Notes: generated from the sequence alone by a model not told the origin. A stretch of 64,000 nt of DNA from Phascolarctos cinereus (GCF_002099425.1 NW_018343987.1:13951501-14015500), one strand, 5' to 3'; shown: positions 1 to 10,289, numbered from the stretch's first letter. Numbers and translations: made by a program.

Positions 1-191
1 ATATATCACTTACTCTGCCATCTTCTTCACCAACATCAAACCTGAACTGGTTCCAGAGCCTCCATGGTTCTGGGGAGGAGTAGTCTATAATCTACTGCAT
101 TAACCTTAAGACTGAGGAGGCTTGAGGCCTGAGACCTGCTGCTGACCTAGTATATGATTTCTAAGTCTAATTGGTTCAAAAGAATCAATGT

Positions 192-351
192 GGGGGCAGC
201 TAGGTGGCACAGTGGCTAGAGCTCTGGCCTTGGAGTCAGGAGGACCTGAGTTCAAATCTGGCCTGAGACACTTAACACTTACTAGCTGTATGACCCTGGG
301 CATACAGTCACTTAATCCGATTGCCTAGCCAAAAAGCAAAGAAAAAAAAAA
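192..351 (+). mobile_element. tRNA-derived marsupial SINE (WSINE1/SINE-1 type)
   Basis: The copy starts with the GGGGGCAGCTAGGTGGC head. It continues through the A- and B-box-like tRNA part and the 'acttactagctgtatgaccctggg' style core, and ends in an A-rich tail. The flanks AGAATCAATGTG (about 181-192) and AGAATCAATATG (about 352-363) look like a slightly decayed target duplication. An A-tail with a duplication of this size fits L1-driven insertion. The subfamily name is from memory. Confidence 0.85.
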
Positions 352-484
352 AGAATCAATATGAGTGGAAAAGGGGTTAGGCATTTGGAAGAAAACTTTT
401 GTTATTATGACTACTTTTGGCCAATGTAGTTCTGATTTTTTTTTTTAATGTAAGGGAATGGCGCCTAAACACTAAAGGCTAGTG

Positions 485-985
485 AACTTAACTTAAATCC
501 TGACAAAATTCTGCAACATATTATTAAAAGTATAGTTACTAGACATCTAGAAAATGAAGCAATGATCGCAAAGAATCTGTATTATTTAATCAAAATCAGG
601 TCATGCTGGATTAGTCTCCATTTACATTTTTGACAATTATTCACTAAATCGGTGGATCAGGGAAATGTTGCGCATATCATTTACCTAGATTTTTGCTAAT
701 CCTTTGATAAAATATCTCATATTATTTTCAAGGAGAAGATGGAGAAATGCGAGCTAGACAATATTATATATTAGATTGATTCAGAGCTGGTTGAATGATC
801 AGAGTCAAAATGGTAGTCATTAATGATTCCATGTCAATTTAGAAGGAGGTCTCCATTGGAGTTCCACAGGGATCTGTGCTTAGCCCTATAGTATTTGACA
901 TTTTTATATAAAAGCAGAGTTGGTATCTTTATCAAATTTGCAGAAGGCAAAGTTGGGAGATATAGCTAACACTTTGAATGAATGA
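485..985 (+). mobile_element. L3/CR1-clade LINE fragment, reverse transcriptase region
   Basis: The frame from 858 reads GVPQGSVLSPIVFDI, the conserved reverse-transcriptase block of CR1/L2-type LINEs. Flanking DNA follows the L3 order: palm segment, GVPQGS block, then a decayed catalytic segment. The reading frame is broken by stops and small indels, so this is an old dead copy. L3 is preferred over L2 because the surrounding nucleotide text matches the L3 pieces at 31 and 38 kb in style. Confidence 0.7.
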
Positions 986-1004
986 CAGTCATACTTCTCA
1001 AACA

Positions 1005-1352
1005 CAACACTCCATCACTGGTCCTTTGTGCTAGCTCTCTTTCAAGTTTGTTTTCTGCCTGGCCAATCATTTGAAAGTTACCAGATTAATTGCATTTTGT
1101 TCTCCTCATCCCTCTCAACTTCATTTTAGCTTTTGACATATATGACCACTTCTTCCAACCATATATTCTCTCCACCCTTAGTTTCAGAGACATTGCCTTC
1201 TCCTGGTTTTCCTCCTAACATTTTAATCACATCTCTGCTCCTCATAACTCCTCATCTTTCCCCTCATCTCTTAATGTTTTGTCTCTGCCCTTGGATATCA
1301 AACTCCCACACAGTACCTGTGCATAGGGATCCTAGCTCTGGGGTGCTTTTTC
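1005..1352 (+). mobile_element. L2 LINE fragment (reverse transcriptase region)
   Basis: The pyrimidine-rich strand reads like L2 ORF2 in the sense direction, around the AFDTVDH-type and SWFSSYL-type blocks of the reverse transcriptase. It is too decayed to translate in one frame. The call rests on nucleotide order shared with the larger L2 copy at 58.5-62.3 kb. Confidence 0.5.
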
Positions 1353-1355
1353 AGG

Positions 1356-1560
1356 AATGGGTTGGAGTGGGCCCTAGCTCTAGAGAAGGTAAGGACCTCA
1401 GAGACATTCTAGTCCAATATTTTCATTGTCAGATGAAAAAAGTGGGAAATTCGGGGATGTGCTCAAGGTCATATAGGTAGTAAGCATGAGGGAGAGGATA
1501 TGAATCCTGGTCCTTGGATTCCCAAGTTGGTGCTTTTACCACTACACCATGATGTCTCCT
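1356..1560 (-). mobile_element. MIR/THER-type CORE-SINE
   Basis: Antisense CORE-SINE. It shows the reversed 'cctcagagacattctagtcc' lead-in, the degraded 'gatgaaaaaagtgggaaa' block, the 'caaggtcatataggtagtaag' core, and 'tttaccactacacca', which is the reversed tRNA head. Full-length but diverged. Confidence 0.75.
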
Positions 1561-1794
1561 TCTGAAATGCTGTGATCCTGTGATTACTTTGAGCTTCAAA
1601 ATGCTTTGTTATTCATTCAAGAAATGGTAGCAGAGCTTTCCTAAAAGCCTGCCTGAGAAATGGTGTCGATTCTATATTTAGATTGTATTTAATATCAAAA
1701 TATGAATAAAAATGGCAAGTTTGTCATGCCCTTCTTTCAGTATTTTGCATGGCCACAAAACATTACTGAATGTGGAGGTAAAGATCAAAGGTCA

Positions 1795-2311
1795 GACACT
1801 TAGATTTAGAGCTGGAGGTGACCTTGGATGACATCTGGCCCAAACTCTCACTTTCTAAACGAGGAAACTGAGGCCCATAAAGGATAAACGACTTCCTCTA
1901 CTTCATACAGGGAGCATCTAGTTGGAGTAGTGGGTAGAGTACCAGGTCTACAGTCAGGAAGACTCATCTTCCTGAGTTCATATCTGGCCTCAGACACTTA
2001 CTAGCTGTGTGACCCTGGGCAAGTCACCTAACCCTGTTTGCCTCGGTTCCTCATCTGTAAAATGAGCTGGAGAAGGAAATGGCGAAGCACTCCAAGAAAA
2101 CCCCAAATGGGGTCACAAAGAATCAGACATGACTGAAAAGCAACTAAACAAAATGAGCTGAAGAAGGAAATGGCAAACCACTCCAGTATCTTTGCTAAGA
2201 AAACCTGTAAGGGGGGGGTCACAAAGAGTCAGACATGACTGAAAAGAAGTGAACAACAACAGTTCATACAGGTAGTAAATGCTGAATTTACTTCCCAAAC
2301 CAGCATTCTTT
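1795..2311 (-). mobile_element. CORE-SINE split by a younger SINE
   Basis: The two halves, about 1795-1911 and 2263-2311, rejoin into one antisense MIR/THER-like SINE ('cttcatacag' then 'gtagtaaatgctga'). The break coincides with the 10-bp target duplication of the inserted SINE. This element is therefore older than its insert. Confidence 0.75.
1912..2262 (+). mobile_element. RTE-tailed tRNA-derived SINE with duplicated tail
   Basis: It has a tRNA-like head with 'cctcagacacttactagctg', then an RTE/BovB-like tail ('agaaggaaatggc...gtcacaaagagtcagacatgactgaa') ending in AACAACAAC. The tail occurs twice: about 2061-2147 and about 2152-2258. A perfect 10-bp target duplication TTCATACAGG lies at 1902-1911 and 2263-2272. 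The tail is consistent with mobilisation by an RTE-type LINE. Confidence 0.85.
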
Positions 2312-3390
2312 TAAAATTTTTTTAAATAATAACTTATTTATCAATAAAAATGATTGTTTTAACATACAAAGAAGAAAAGAAAAGAGGGTAGTATAAGAAA
2401 TCGTGAACTTGTGGTAGGTAGGGTTTTTTAAAGTACATATTAAATTCAACACTACAGTAGTAAAATTTCTCTGATGGCCTTGTCCCCTTTCGAACTTCTT
2501 TTTGCCTTCTGTGAATTTTTAAACGTTTCATTGGTGCTCCTTCCCTGCCCTTTGACTCCATTATGCCTTTGCCAAGAGGTGCGAAATGTGCTTCATCATC
2601 AGTCTTATAAATTTATGATTGGTCACTGTATTGATCAGGATTCTTTCAAAGTTGTTCTTCTCCACAGAATCTTAGTCATTGTGTAGATTGTTCCCCTGGC
2701 CCTGCTTGCTTCACTCTCCATCAGTTCATAGAAATGTTCCCAGGCTTCTTTGAATGGTCCCTTTCATCTTTTCTTATGGCATTATAATATTCCATCACAT
2801 TTGCATTCCATAATTTGTTCAGTCATTCCTCAATTGATAGGCACTTATACGTGCCTAGTAGTGTTATCACTGTATCAAAGGAAATGCGTAGCTTAGTGAC
2901 TTTGGGGATATTGATCTAAATTGCCCTGCAAAAAGGTTGGACCAATCTCCAACTCCACAAGGTGCATCCTACAGCCCCTCCAACAATTGCCATTTTCGTC
3001 TTTGCAATCTTTGCTGATCTGATAAATGTGAGTTGGGACCTCAGGGTGGTTCTAATTCTCATTCCTCTTATCAGTAATGATTTGGAGCATTTTTGTAGAG
3101 CTGTTGCTAGCTTGTGTTTCTTCTTTGGAAAACTTCCTGTCCATATCCTCTGACCATTTATCTGTTGGAAATGGCTCTTATTTTTATAGATTTGTGCCAA
3201 TTCCTTATGTACCTCAGATAACAGATCTTTATCAGAGACGTTTGCCAGATTTATTTCCTAGCTGCTTCCCTTCTAATCCTAACTGTATTGATTTTGCCTG
3301 TGCAAATGCTTTTCAATTTTATGTATTCAAAATCATCCATTTTATCTTTTGTGATCATATCTATCCTTGTTTAGTCAACTAGATTTCTTT
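2312..3390 (-). mobile_element. Old L1 3'-end fragment
   Basis: Reading antisense, it carries the typical L1 3' order also seen in the full-length copy at 50.3-51.6 kb: 'atcagttcatag', 'tattccatcaca', 'cctcaattgataggc', 'tgtatcaaagg', 'aactccac', 'tatctgttggaaatggc' and 'tttatcagagacg'. It is much more diverged than that copy, so it belongs to an older subfamily. No open frame remains. Confidence 0.75.
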
Positions 3391-4354
3391 TGACTGTATC
3401 ACTTTGCCTCTCTTTCCTATCAGATGAGATACTAAGAATCCTCTGGTGAAGAGAGCTGGGTATATGAAAACAGAAACTGGTGCCTTCTTTTATGCCCCTG
3501 TGTTCCTACTAGCTCTCTGATCTGCTCTTTCTATGGCCAGTTCCTTATACTCCTTCTTATCCTCTTCTTCCTCATTCTCCTGGCAGCTTTAGAGCCCAGA
3601 CTGGCTTTAGATTAGAGACTACCAGAGTGTGTGTGTGTGTGTGGGCCAAGTGAGTGAACAGGCACTCAGGCTGTCTGTCCATTTGAAGGACTCGCCTCTT
3701 TTCCAGTCACACACAAAGACTAATGGGGGCGTCTATCTAGAAGCACAGAGAGGTTGGGCCAGAGGCAGTTGCTGGAGTGGGGTGAGATGACAGTCTAGGT
3801 TAGTGACAGGCTCAGGTTTTCCATTATTGTCCCTGAAAAGATCATTCGTTCATATTTACAGCCTTCCTTCAATTTGTCTGGTGGGTTGAGTAGATAAGGA
3901 AACTTCATCTTTGTCCCTTCTCAAATCCATCACTGTAAACATCTTGGCTATCAGGATTGGACTGTGAAGCATTGCTCATCCTGTCCTCCGTCATCATGGG
4001 CCCCCACCCCCACCTCAAGCACCTTCGGCAGTGGCTACTTGGTAGTCAGAGGGTGTGCTTGAAAGTATTAAGATGTCTTGTCATGTCAATAAATCCTGAG
4101 CCAGGAGATGAGATGTGAAAGTGTTATTAGTGCATATGGGGGAGGGAAGGATAGAATAAGAAAACCCAAAGAGGGATGCTAGGACAAAAATCCTAGTTTG
4201 CTTGGAAAGAAATTGTATTAATTAAATTAAATCAATTGGTCTAGTTGATTCTCTAATTAGATAATTAAATTATCAGTCCAGAGCTGTAGTTTCCTTGCTA
4301 TGAAAACTCCTACAGAGGCCTCAGATGAGCACCTCTCTCCTCTTCTCTGTTAAC
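3391..4354. other. Unique sequence, no gene seen
   Basis: I recognise no repeat family or coding signal here apart from a short (GT)n run at about 3629-3642. The AT-rich block at about 4200-4290 holds several ATTAAT/TAATTA motifs but no other structure. Confidence 0.5.
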
Positions 4355-4490
4355 TGGCAGCCTTAGACAGTTGTCTGAAGCACTGAGAGGTTAAAGGATT
4401 TACCCTTGGTCACATAGCCAGACTACGTTAGAGGCAAGACTTAAACTCAAGTCTTCCTGATTTTAAGGCTGGCTCTTTCTCCACTACACC
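4355..4490 (-). mobile_element. MAR1/MIR-like SINE fragment
   Basis: Antisense copy with 'gcactgagaggttaaag', 'ttggtcacatagcc', 'cttaaactcaagtcttcctga' and 'ctccactacacca'. The same family appears at 7127-7500, 39400-39600 and, in sense, 19985-20205 and 59519-59755. Confidence 0.65.
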
Positions 4491-4492
4491 AG

Positions 4493-4655
4493 GCATGAGT
4501 TGGAACCTCAGTGTGGCTCTAATTTGCATTCTTTTATTAGTGATTTGCAGCATTTTAAAATTTGGTTGTTGTTAGCTCTTGTCTCTTCTTTGAAAACTGC
4601 CTGTCCATATCTTTCAACCATTTATCTTTTGGGAATGGCTCTTTAATGCTTCTTG
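4493..4655 (-). mobile_element. L1 3'-region fragment
   Basis: Short antisense piece ('aacctcagtgtggctctaat', 'gaaaactgcctgtccatat', 'accatttatcttttgggaat') that matches part of the L1 3' region at 3000-3180 and 51180-51320. It directly abuts the preceding SINE. Confidence 0.65.
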
Positions 4656-5254
4656 CTAACAAAGCAAAACAAAACAAAACAACCCTAAAAACAAAAGCTG
4701 GCCCCTGTGGGGACTTTTATTTAGCTCTACCTACCACTTCTTCTCCAGGAAGGCTGACACAAAACAGCTTCTTCTCTCACTCACCTGTCAGGTGTTACTA
4801 CTGGCCTTAGACAAGAAGGTTCCTGGCCATGCTGATTTCTAGCCCCCATTCTCCCAATGCCCTCGATGACAGTGGGTAATACTTTGCAGAGCACAGAATC
4901 CTCAGAAAAGCAGAATTGTCTAGAACAACAGGAAAAGGGGTCTGGAAGAAATCAGATTTGGAACAGAAAAGGCAACTCTTCCTCCCAGTTCTGATCCTGT
5001 TTTGCTCCAGGTTTCTCCTCCCCTATCTAATGCTAGAATACTGGAGAGCACAGTCAGGGTAAGGTATTTATGTGTGCATAGTGGTGGCAGCAATGGATAG
5101 ATGGATATTCAGTGTGCTTAGGGGTGCTGCATTATTTGGTTGTTCCTTGGATCTGGGTGGCCTGGCTCCTGAGGAGGAGGAAGGAGTTCCTGACCCAGGT
5201 AAGACTACAAGCTTTATAACAACCAGAGGTCTCCAATTATGAAACATGCATAGA
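4656..5254. other. Unique sequence, no gene seen
   Basis: No repeat family is recognised apart from a short (AAAAC)n run near 4664-4682. No coding signal is visible. Confidence 0.45.
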
Positions 5255-5375
5255 TAAGTAGTGAGCTCCCCATCGCTGGAAATGTTCAAACTGGAGCTGA
5301 AGACCATCTCTCAGGTATATTATTTTGGGGATGTGGGTATTGAGCGGGGAGGTCCCCTTCTACGTCTAAGCTTGC
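5255..5375 (+). mobile_element. L3/CR1 LINE 3'-end fragment
   Basis: The text 'gtgagctccccatcgctgga' followed by 'actggagctgaagaccatc' is the sense-strand L3 segment just upstream of its 3' end. The same segment recurs at about 32310-32345. Confidence 0.65.
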
Positions 5376-5934
5376 CATTCCTTGTGAATATCTGCACAGC
5401 ACAAATTCTACATATGTGTGCATGCATGCATTTTCTCAGGTGAAACTGCAACCTGATTTTCCAAGCTGTGCAGCATTTGTTTTGAGAAAAAACAGCCATC
5501 TCAGAGGTGATGAGGGTGACAGGGTTGCAATTATCACATGCTCCTCAGCTCTGAGTTTATTGTGTTAAAGGGTGCTTGACAATGCTGAGCTTCCCCTGTG
5601 TGGGGGAACAGGAGCCCCCAACCTCTCCTTATAACACTTGGCACATGGACAGACAGATGTGGGACTGGAACAGGGAGGAGGGTGGAGGGAGAGGGGGCCC
5701 CAAATCATCCTCCCGCCCCCAATTCCGCCTCTTCTGTTGCAAGAATATGGAGATAAGCCCTCCAGGTGACTCCATTTTTGGAGGAGTCTTTATAAGAAAT
5801 CAGCTAGCACACACCCAGCATCCTTTGGGTGGCGCTACAGGCTCCAATTTGGAAGCAGAATTGGGGCTGGTTTATGGGAGCCTTTCTGAGCAGCCAGTGA
5901 CCTCTGTTGAGTTATTTTGACCTGGGCTAAAATG
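5376..5934. other. Unique, partly GC-rich block
   Basis: The stretch 5590-5760 is purine/GC-rich with G-runs and C-runs. No repeat family or convincing exon is visible. An open frame at 5576-5920 has no recognisable domain and is not supported as a gene. Confidence 0.4.
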
Positions 5935-6160
5935 AGTTCTCACCTTCTGCCAGAAGCCTCTCACAATCCCCCTTATTCTCAGGGCCTTCAGCCTGTGGAT
6001 TATCTCCAGTTTATCCTGCTTGTATTTATCCTGTTTGGGTGCTATCTCCCCCATTTGACTGCAAACTCCTTGAGAACACAAACTAGGGGTTTTTTGCCTT
6101 TCTTTGTATCCCTAGCACTTCTTAGCACAGTTCTTGCCACATGGTAGGGACTTAAATATG
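5935..6160 (+). mobile_element. L2 LINE 3' end
   Basis: The sense L2 3' signature is present: 'tgcaaactccttgagaacac', 'tttctttgtatccctagcac', 'cacagttcttgccacat' and a decayed end. The left boundary is uncertain. Confidence 0.65.
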
Positions 6161-6689
6161 ACTGGAGGAGAGGACTTGAGGAGTGAGCCTATGTCATTTA
6201 GGATTAAGCAGACAGAAAGGCTGACCTTGTCCCTCAGATTTAGAAGAGAAGGGACCGCCAGGCAGGACAAGGAGCCATAGATAATGGGATTTCTTCAGGC
6301 CAGGGCTGCCAGACTGGGATCAGGGCTGAGCATGTGGCTGCTGACGGACTTTAGCAAAGAACTGAAGGAGCTCCCTGTAAAGAGTGATTTGGATTTTTTT
6401 TTTACTTCTTTTTTCCCCCACACTCCCAGCTGCTAATTAAAGGTAACTACAGCAGGGAGGACTTCCCTTTCATCAGAGTGGCCCTGGTAATTAGTCCTCA
6501 GGCTTAACTGATTAGTTTTCTCCTGTCAGTGAGCTCCTGGACCTTGGGATTTTGTGAGGGCTTGGTGGCTTCTCAAACCAAGAACCTGAGTTTAGGGACA
6601 ATGAGTCCTTCTGCGTATACTACCTGCCTGAGCCAGCTCCAAGCAAAGCACTCTCCTCAGGTCTTGCTTCATCACCTCTCTGCTCAGAA
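6161..6689. other. Repeat-poor sequence, possible conserved non-coding element
   Basis: No repeat is recognised. The part at 6420-6530 has several TAATTA/CTAATTA/GGTAATTAG-type homeodomain cores next to GC-rich text. That is typical of vertebrate conserved non-coding elements, but conservation cannot be tested here. Confidence 0.3.
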
Positions 6690-6795
6690 AAATAGAACAA
6701 TAATAGTGCATATTCATATGCCTCCTTTAGGCTTGCAAAGGACTTTATAAACGACCTACCTTGGTGAGGAAAGCAGTATTATTAGACCCATTTTA
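6690..6795 (-). mobile_element. MIR-type SINE fragment
   Basis: Antisense MIR 3' half: 'aataatagtgcatattcata', 'ggcttgcaaaggactttata', then 'attattagacccatttta'. The tRNA-derived half is missing. Confidence 0.6.
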
Positions 6796-6882
6796 TAAGC
6801 TCCTTCAGAGCAGGGACTTTCATCTTTATTCTCTCAGCACCCATCACACAATACCCTACACACAGGGAATGACTAGCCTTGG
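6796..6882 (+). mobile_element. L2 LINE 3'-end fragment
   Basis: The sense L2 3' signature 'aagctccttcagagcaggga' is followed by 'tctcagcacccatcacaca'. It directly follows the MIR piece. Confidence 0.6.
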
Positions 6883-6900
6883 GATTTCACTGGTGTAGGG

Positions 6901-7118
6901 CAGTGGTATCAAACTCAAATGAAAATGGAGGCCACTAAACCATACATAAGGATCCCTGCAGGCCACATATTGACTTAGAAAACCACAAACAGTATTAACA
7001 TTATCTATGTTTTCCTGTATTTTTATTTACTTTGTCAAATGTTTCCTAATTAGATTATAATCTGGTTCTACCCCCCACTTGGGAGGGTGGCCAGTGGGCC
7101 AAGTGTTTAACGTCTCTG
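6901..7118. mobile_element. Non-autonomous hAT (Charlie-like) element, copy 1
   Basis: The termini are CAGTGGTATCAAAC on the left and GTTTAACGTCTCTG on the right, an imperfect inverted pair. Flanking 8-mers GTGTAGGG (6893-6900) and GTTTAGGA (7119-7126) match at 6 of 8 positions, as expected for an aged hAT target duplication. The 218-bp body has no transposase. It is the same family as 7210-7418 and 40417-40781. Confidence 0.8.
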
Positions 7119-7126
7119 GTTTAGGA

Positions 7127-7500
7127 AACTTCCCTGATATGGGAGCTCCCTCTCCTAATGCAGGTTGGTACCTTCTTTATAACTCACAGGCTTATAGAGT
7201 TGCCTAGAGCAGTGGTGTCAAACTCCCGGAAATGGGGCCCCACTAAATTGTGCATAAGGACCATTGCAGAGTGCGTATTGACTTAGAAAACCACACCTGT
7301 TTATATAGTTTGTTTTTATTAATATAAAAACATCAAAATCAGAGAGGAATTACATTTTAATCTGGTTTGGACCACATTTGGGAGTGTTGTGGGCTGCATT
7401 CAATGTTTGACACCTCTGGCCTAGAGTCCTGAAAGTTTAAATGATTTGCCCAGGGATAAACAGCCATATGTGTCAGGGATGGGATCACCTTTGCTACCTG
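7127..7500 (-). mobile_element. MAR1/MIR-like SINE split by a hAT element
   Basis: The halves 7127-7209 ('ctcctaatgcaggttggtac', 'gttgcctagag') and 7427-7500 ('tttaaatgatttgcccaggg') rejoin in the order seen uninterrupted at 39400-39600 ('gttgcctagagcactgagat'). The SINE is therefore older than the hAT insertion. Confidence 0.7.
7210..7418. mobile_element. Non-autonomous hAT (Charlie-like) element, copy 2
   Basis: The termini CAGTGGTGTCAAAC and GTTTGACACCTCTG form an inverted pair. The flanking 8-mers are identical: GCCTAGAG at 7202-7209 and at 7419-7426. An 8-bp duplication is the hallmark of hAT insertion. The 209-bp element has no coding capacity and must have been moved by another element's transposase. 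Confidence 0.92.
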
Positions 7501-7534
7501 GTACGTAGTAGGTGCTTGTTGATCAGTTTTACAC

Positions 7535-7670
7535 ACGAAGAAATGGGCTCAAAGACTATTTTAAGAGACTTACCCAAGATCTCGTCCAATCTAGTAAACA
7601 GCTGAGAAAGGAATTCAACTCGTCTTTTGATTCTATATCAAGTGTGCCTTCCTCAACACATAATTTCTTC
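7535..7670 (-). mobile_element. MIR-type SINE fragment
   Basis: Antisense text 'gaagaaatgggctcaaaga', 'gagacttacccaagatctcg' and 'cagctgagaaaggaattcaa' follows the MIR core order with heavy divergence. Confidence 0.5.
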
Positions 7671-8454
7671 CTTAGATATTTATAATCTGCTAGCAGTTGG
7701 CAGAGGTAGGATCCTAATCCAGTTCTTTTTTTCACAGCAGTATATGGCTTGTTCAGCAATATGCAAACTGTTATATACGGTAGACTATTTTCTCAGTTTG
7801 TGCTCCTGGAGAGCACAGGGGTAATCTCGCCCATCAGCTGGATCTGCTGAATGGGAGTCAAATAACTGAAATGAACAAGATATATTGGCATGCTAAAGAA
7901 GACTTCTTGGTGTGGCAGACATTTTAGCTTTCTAGGGTACAGACATGGTTTTTATAACTTTTCAGGCTCACTTATAGCACCCAGCCAATCAGCAGCATTC
8001 TGTCACAATTTAGGATACTTAAGGAAAGCATTTCACAGGAGAGATGGAATAGGGAAATGGGGAAATAATTTAAAGGAAAAAGAGGAGCTTCTGGGGGAAT
8101 GTTTGCCACACAGCTGGCTGGTAGGGTTTGTTATTGGAATGAGGAGACTTTCTCTGTTCAAGAGCAGGAAAGAAGAGGAGGTGACCAAATACTTTCATAA
8201 CCGTTAAAGAAGTCTATTTGATTTAAGAAAGCTTAATTGAGGTGACTATTTAGGCAAAGCTATAGGTGTATCTTATCAAAGGACCAAATAGTTTTCATTT
8301 TTAAACAGTGAATGGAATTGTCCACTTTACTGTGTTCTTACAGAGTTTGTTATAATTACTTTTCTCCTTCACTATAAACTTTGAGAATTCAGAGAAGGAA
8401 AAGATTGCTGTGGAATGGGAATCTGTGAGGCTTCTTTGAGGAGGCGGGTCTTAA
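7671..8454. other. Unique sequence, no gene seen
   Basis: No repeat family is recognised. Open frames at 7890-8207 and elsewhere show no domain, splice context or codon signature that would support a gene. Confidence 0.45.
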
Positions 8455-9165
8455 GATCAGCCTGTACACAAATTAATACAGCCTTCCCCAATACACCCAC
8501 CTATCTGGCTCCTCTCACTGTTACTATTTTCAAGCCCTATCTTCATTTGCTTTTGTGTCATCTACATGGTATTCTTATGCTGGCCCACACATGTATCTGT
8601 CCCATCATCTTCTCAGGTGCCAGATTGATTTTCCTCAAGTCTAAGTCTGACCATGTCAACTCCTACTCAATTCCACTGGCTCTTTAATTTCTCTAGGATC
8701 AAATAGAAACTCCTGTGTTTGGCATTTAAAACTCTCTACAACCTGATTCCTTCCTAGCTTGCCAGTCTTTTAACACATTATTCTCCTCTAAGCACTCAAA
8801 ATTCCAGCCACTCTAACCTAGTTGTTATTCTTCACATAGCATTATCCATCTCCCATCTCTGGGAGCCTCTGAACTGGCTGTTTCCTATGTCTGGAATCCT
8901 ATCCTCTTGGAATTTATGACTTTCCTGGTATCATCAGCTGTTAGCATCTTCCCCTGTAAGATTTTTTTCCACCTGCTTTCCCCATCTATTCTACATTTAT
9001 CTTGTATATACTAATCTATCCATAACTTATCTCCTTCACTAGACTGTAAATTCTTTGAGGGCAGGTACCACTTTTGGTTTTTCTTTGTATCTAAGGCACT
9101 TGGCACAGTGCTTGCCATATAATAAACACTTAATAAATGTTAGTTGACTGATTGGTGAATAGATT
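8455..9165 (+). mobile_element. L2 LINE, 3' part of ORF2 plus 3' end
   Basis: Sense L2 in the correct order: 'aagtctgaccatgtcaactc', 'ccactggctctttaatttct', 'gtttggcatttaaaactctc', 'ccatctcccatctctggga', 'tagactgtaaattctttgag', 'ggcacagtgcttgccatat', then 'aataaacacttaataaatg' at the 3' end. There are many small changes and no long open frame. Confidence 0.85.
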
Positions 9166-9264
9166 GTAACCTCTTTAGAAGCAGGGACTATGTCTTTTGC
9201 CTCTGTTTCCCCACAACATCAGAGTTCCCCACACAGGAATCGGTGCATATATATTTGCCATCAT

Positions 9265-9450
9265 CAGACATTCATTCATTCCATTCATCCATTCATTGTT
9301 CATTGCTCAGCAAATATTTACTTACAAATATTGAAACGGCTTCAATTTGTAAGGCAGTGCACTAGGTGCTGTGGGGATACAAAGAAGTCTAAAGCATATT
9401 TCCTTCCCCTTAAGGAGCCTACAGTCTAACTGATAAAACATCACTCCCAC
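9265..9450 (-). mobile_element. L2 LINE 3' end, antisense
   Basis: A (TTCA)n-rich lead is followed by 'agcaaatatttactta', 'aggcagtgcactaggtgctg', 'ggggatacaaaga' and 'aaggagcctacagtctaac', the reverse complement of the L2 3' terminus. With the sense L2 copy ending near 9165 it forms a tail-to-tail pair. Confidence 0.75.
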
Positions 9451-9590
9451 ACAATGAGCCAAAACAAGAAATCCAGGAAAGCACCAAAAAAGGCATCCTC
9501 AAATCAACTTTTAAAGACAAATTCAGTTGTGAATGGAGACAGTCCTAGAAGCACAGGACACAAAGTCCATTGGGAGGAAAGACTTTGGGA

Positions 9591-9735
9591 CAGGGGTAGG
9601 GAGCCTGTGCCTCGAGGCCACATGTGGCCCTGTAGGTCATCAAGCTCAGCCCTTTGTCTGAATCCAAACAAAGGGCTGTGCTTGAGGACCTACAGAGGCA
9701 CATGTGGCCTCGAGGCCACAGGTTCCCCACCCCTG
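9591..9735. mobile_element. Palindromic non-autonomous hAT-like element (OposCharlie-like)
   Basis: It begins CAGGGGTAGGGAGCC and ends GGTTCCCCACCCCTG. The arms are complementary almost to the centre (for example CTCGAGGCCACATGTGGCC-type text on both sides), so the 145 bp would fold into a hairpin. Related copies are at 25302-25473 and a remnant at 47500-47530. No clear 8-bp duplication is visible here. The family name is a guess from the terminus. Confidence 0.75.
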
Positions 9736-9756
9736 CCAGACATGGCTCTATGAGTA

Positions 9757-9758
<2 letters not shown>

Positions 9759-9809
<51 letters not shown>
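9759..9809. repeat. (TG)n microsatellite
   Basis: Uninterrupted TG dinucleotide run of about 25 copies, 23 bp after the end of the palindromic hAT-like element. Confidence 0.98.
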
Positions 9810-9810
<1 letters not shown>

Positions 9811-10289
9811 GGGGGAGGGAACATATATCTCAGGGCACAGGCCCTCATGACTCAATATCTTATGACACCTTTAGGCCAATGCTAGGGGAGTGGTAATGTC
9901 AAAAAAAAAGGTAGCTCACTTGGTGTGTTGGGGTGCCAGGTTGATGAGTGAGAGGCAGGGAGCCATGTGGTAGTTTCCTGTTTAAATTAATTATTCTCTC
10001 ACCAAGTGCTAAGCTCAGCTGTTCCTACCTTTAATTTTGGTGCCTTAGGGCAAAACCCCAGTGTCCCTATCCCAGTTAAAGTTGTTCCCTTTTGTGAAAA
10101 GTTAAATGATGAGACAAAAATTAATGCACAAGAGAAGTAAGAAGGCCATGTGAGCTCAGTGGCTAATGAGCAGAACTACCAGTGCTGTGCATTTAAGAAA
10201 GGAAGAGAGCCCAAGTAACCCTGAAGGGCTTCAAGGAAATAGAACTTAGATTATTGACCAGTCTAGATAGAACATAAAACTTAACCTCT
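9810..10289. other. Unique sequence, no gene seen
   Basis: No repeat family or coding signal is recognised. Confidence 0.45.

Noticed and set aside
192-351. SINE heads with A/B-box-like text as functional tRNA genes
   Set aside because: No complete cloverleaf with an anticodon arm. They carry the SINE core and an A- or RTE-like tail with target duplications.
9759-9809. (TG)n runs here, at 25524 and at 62936 as regulatory Z-DNA sites
   Set aside because: Ordinary dinucleotide microsatellites. Nothing in the context shows a regulatory role.
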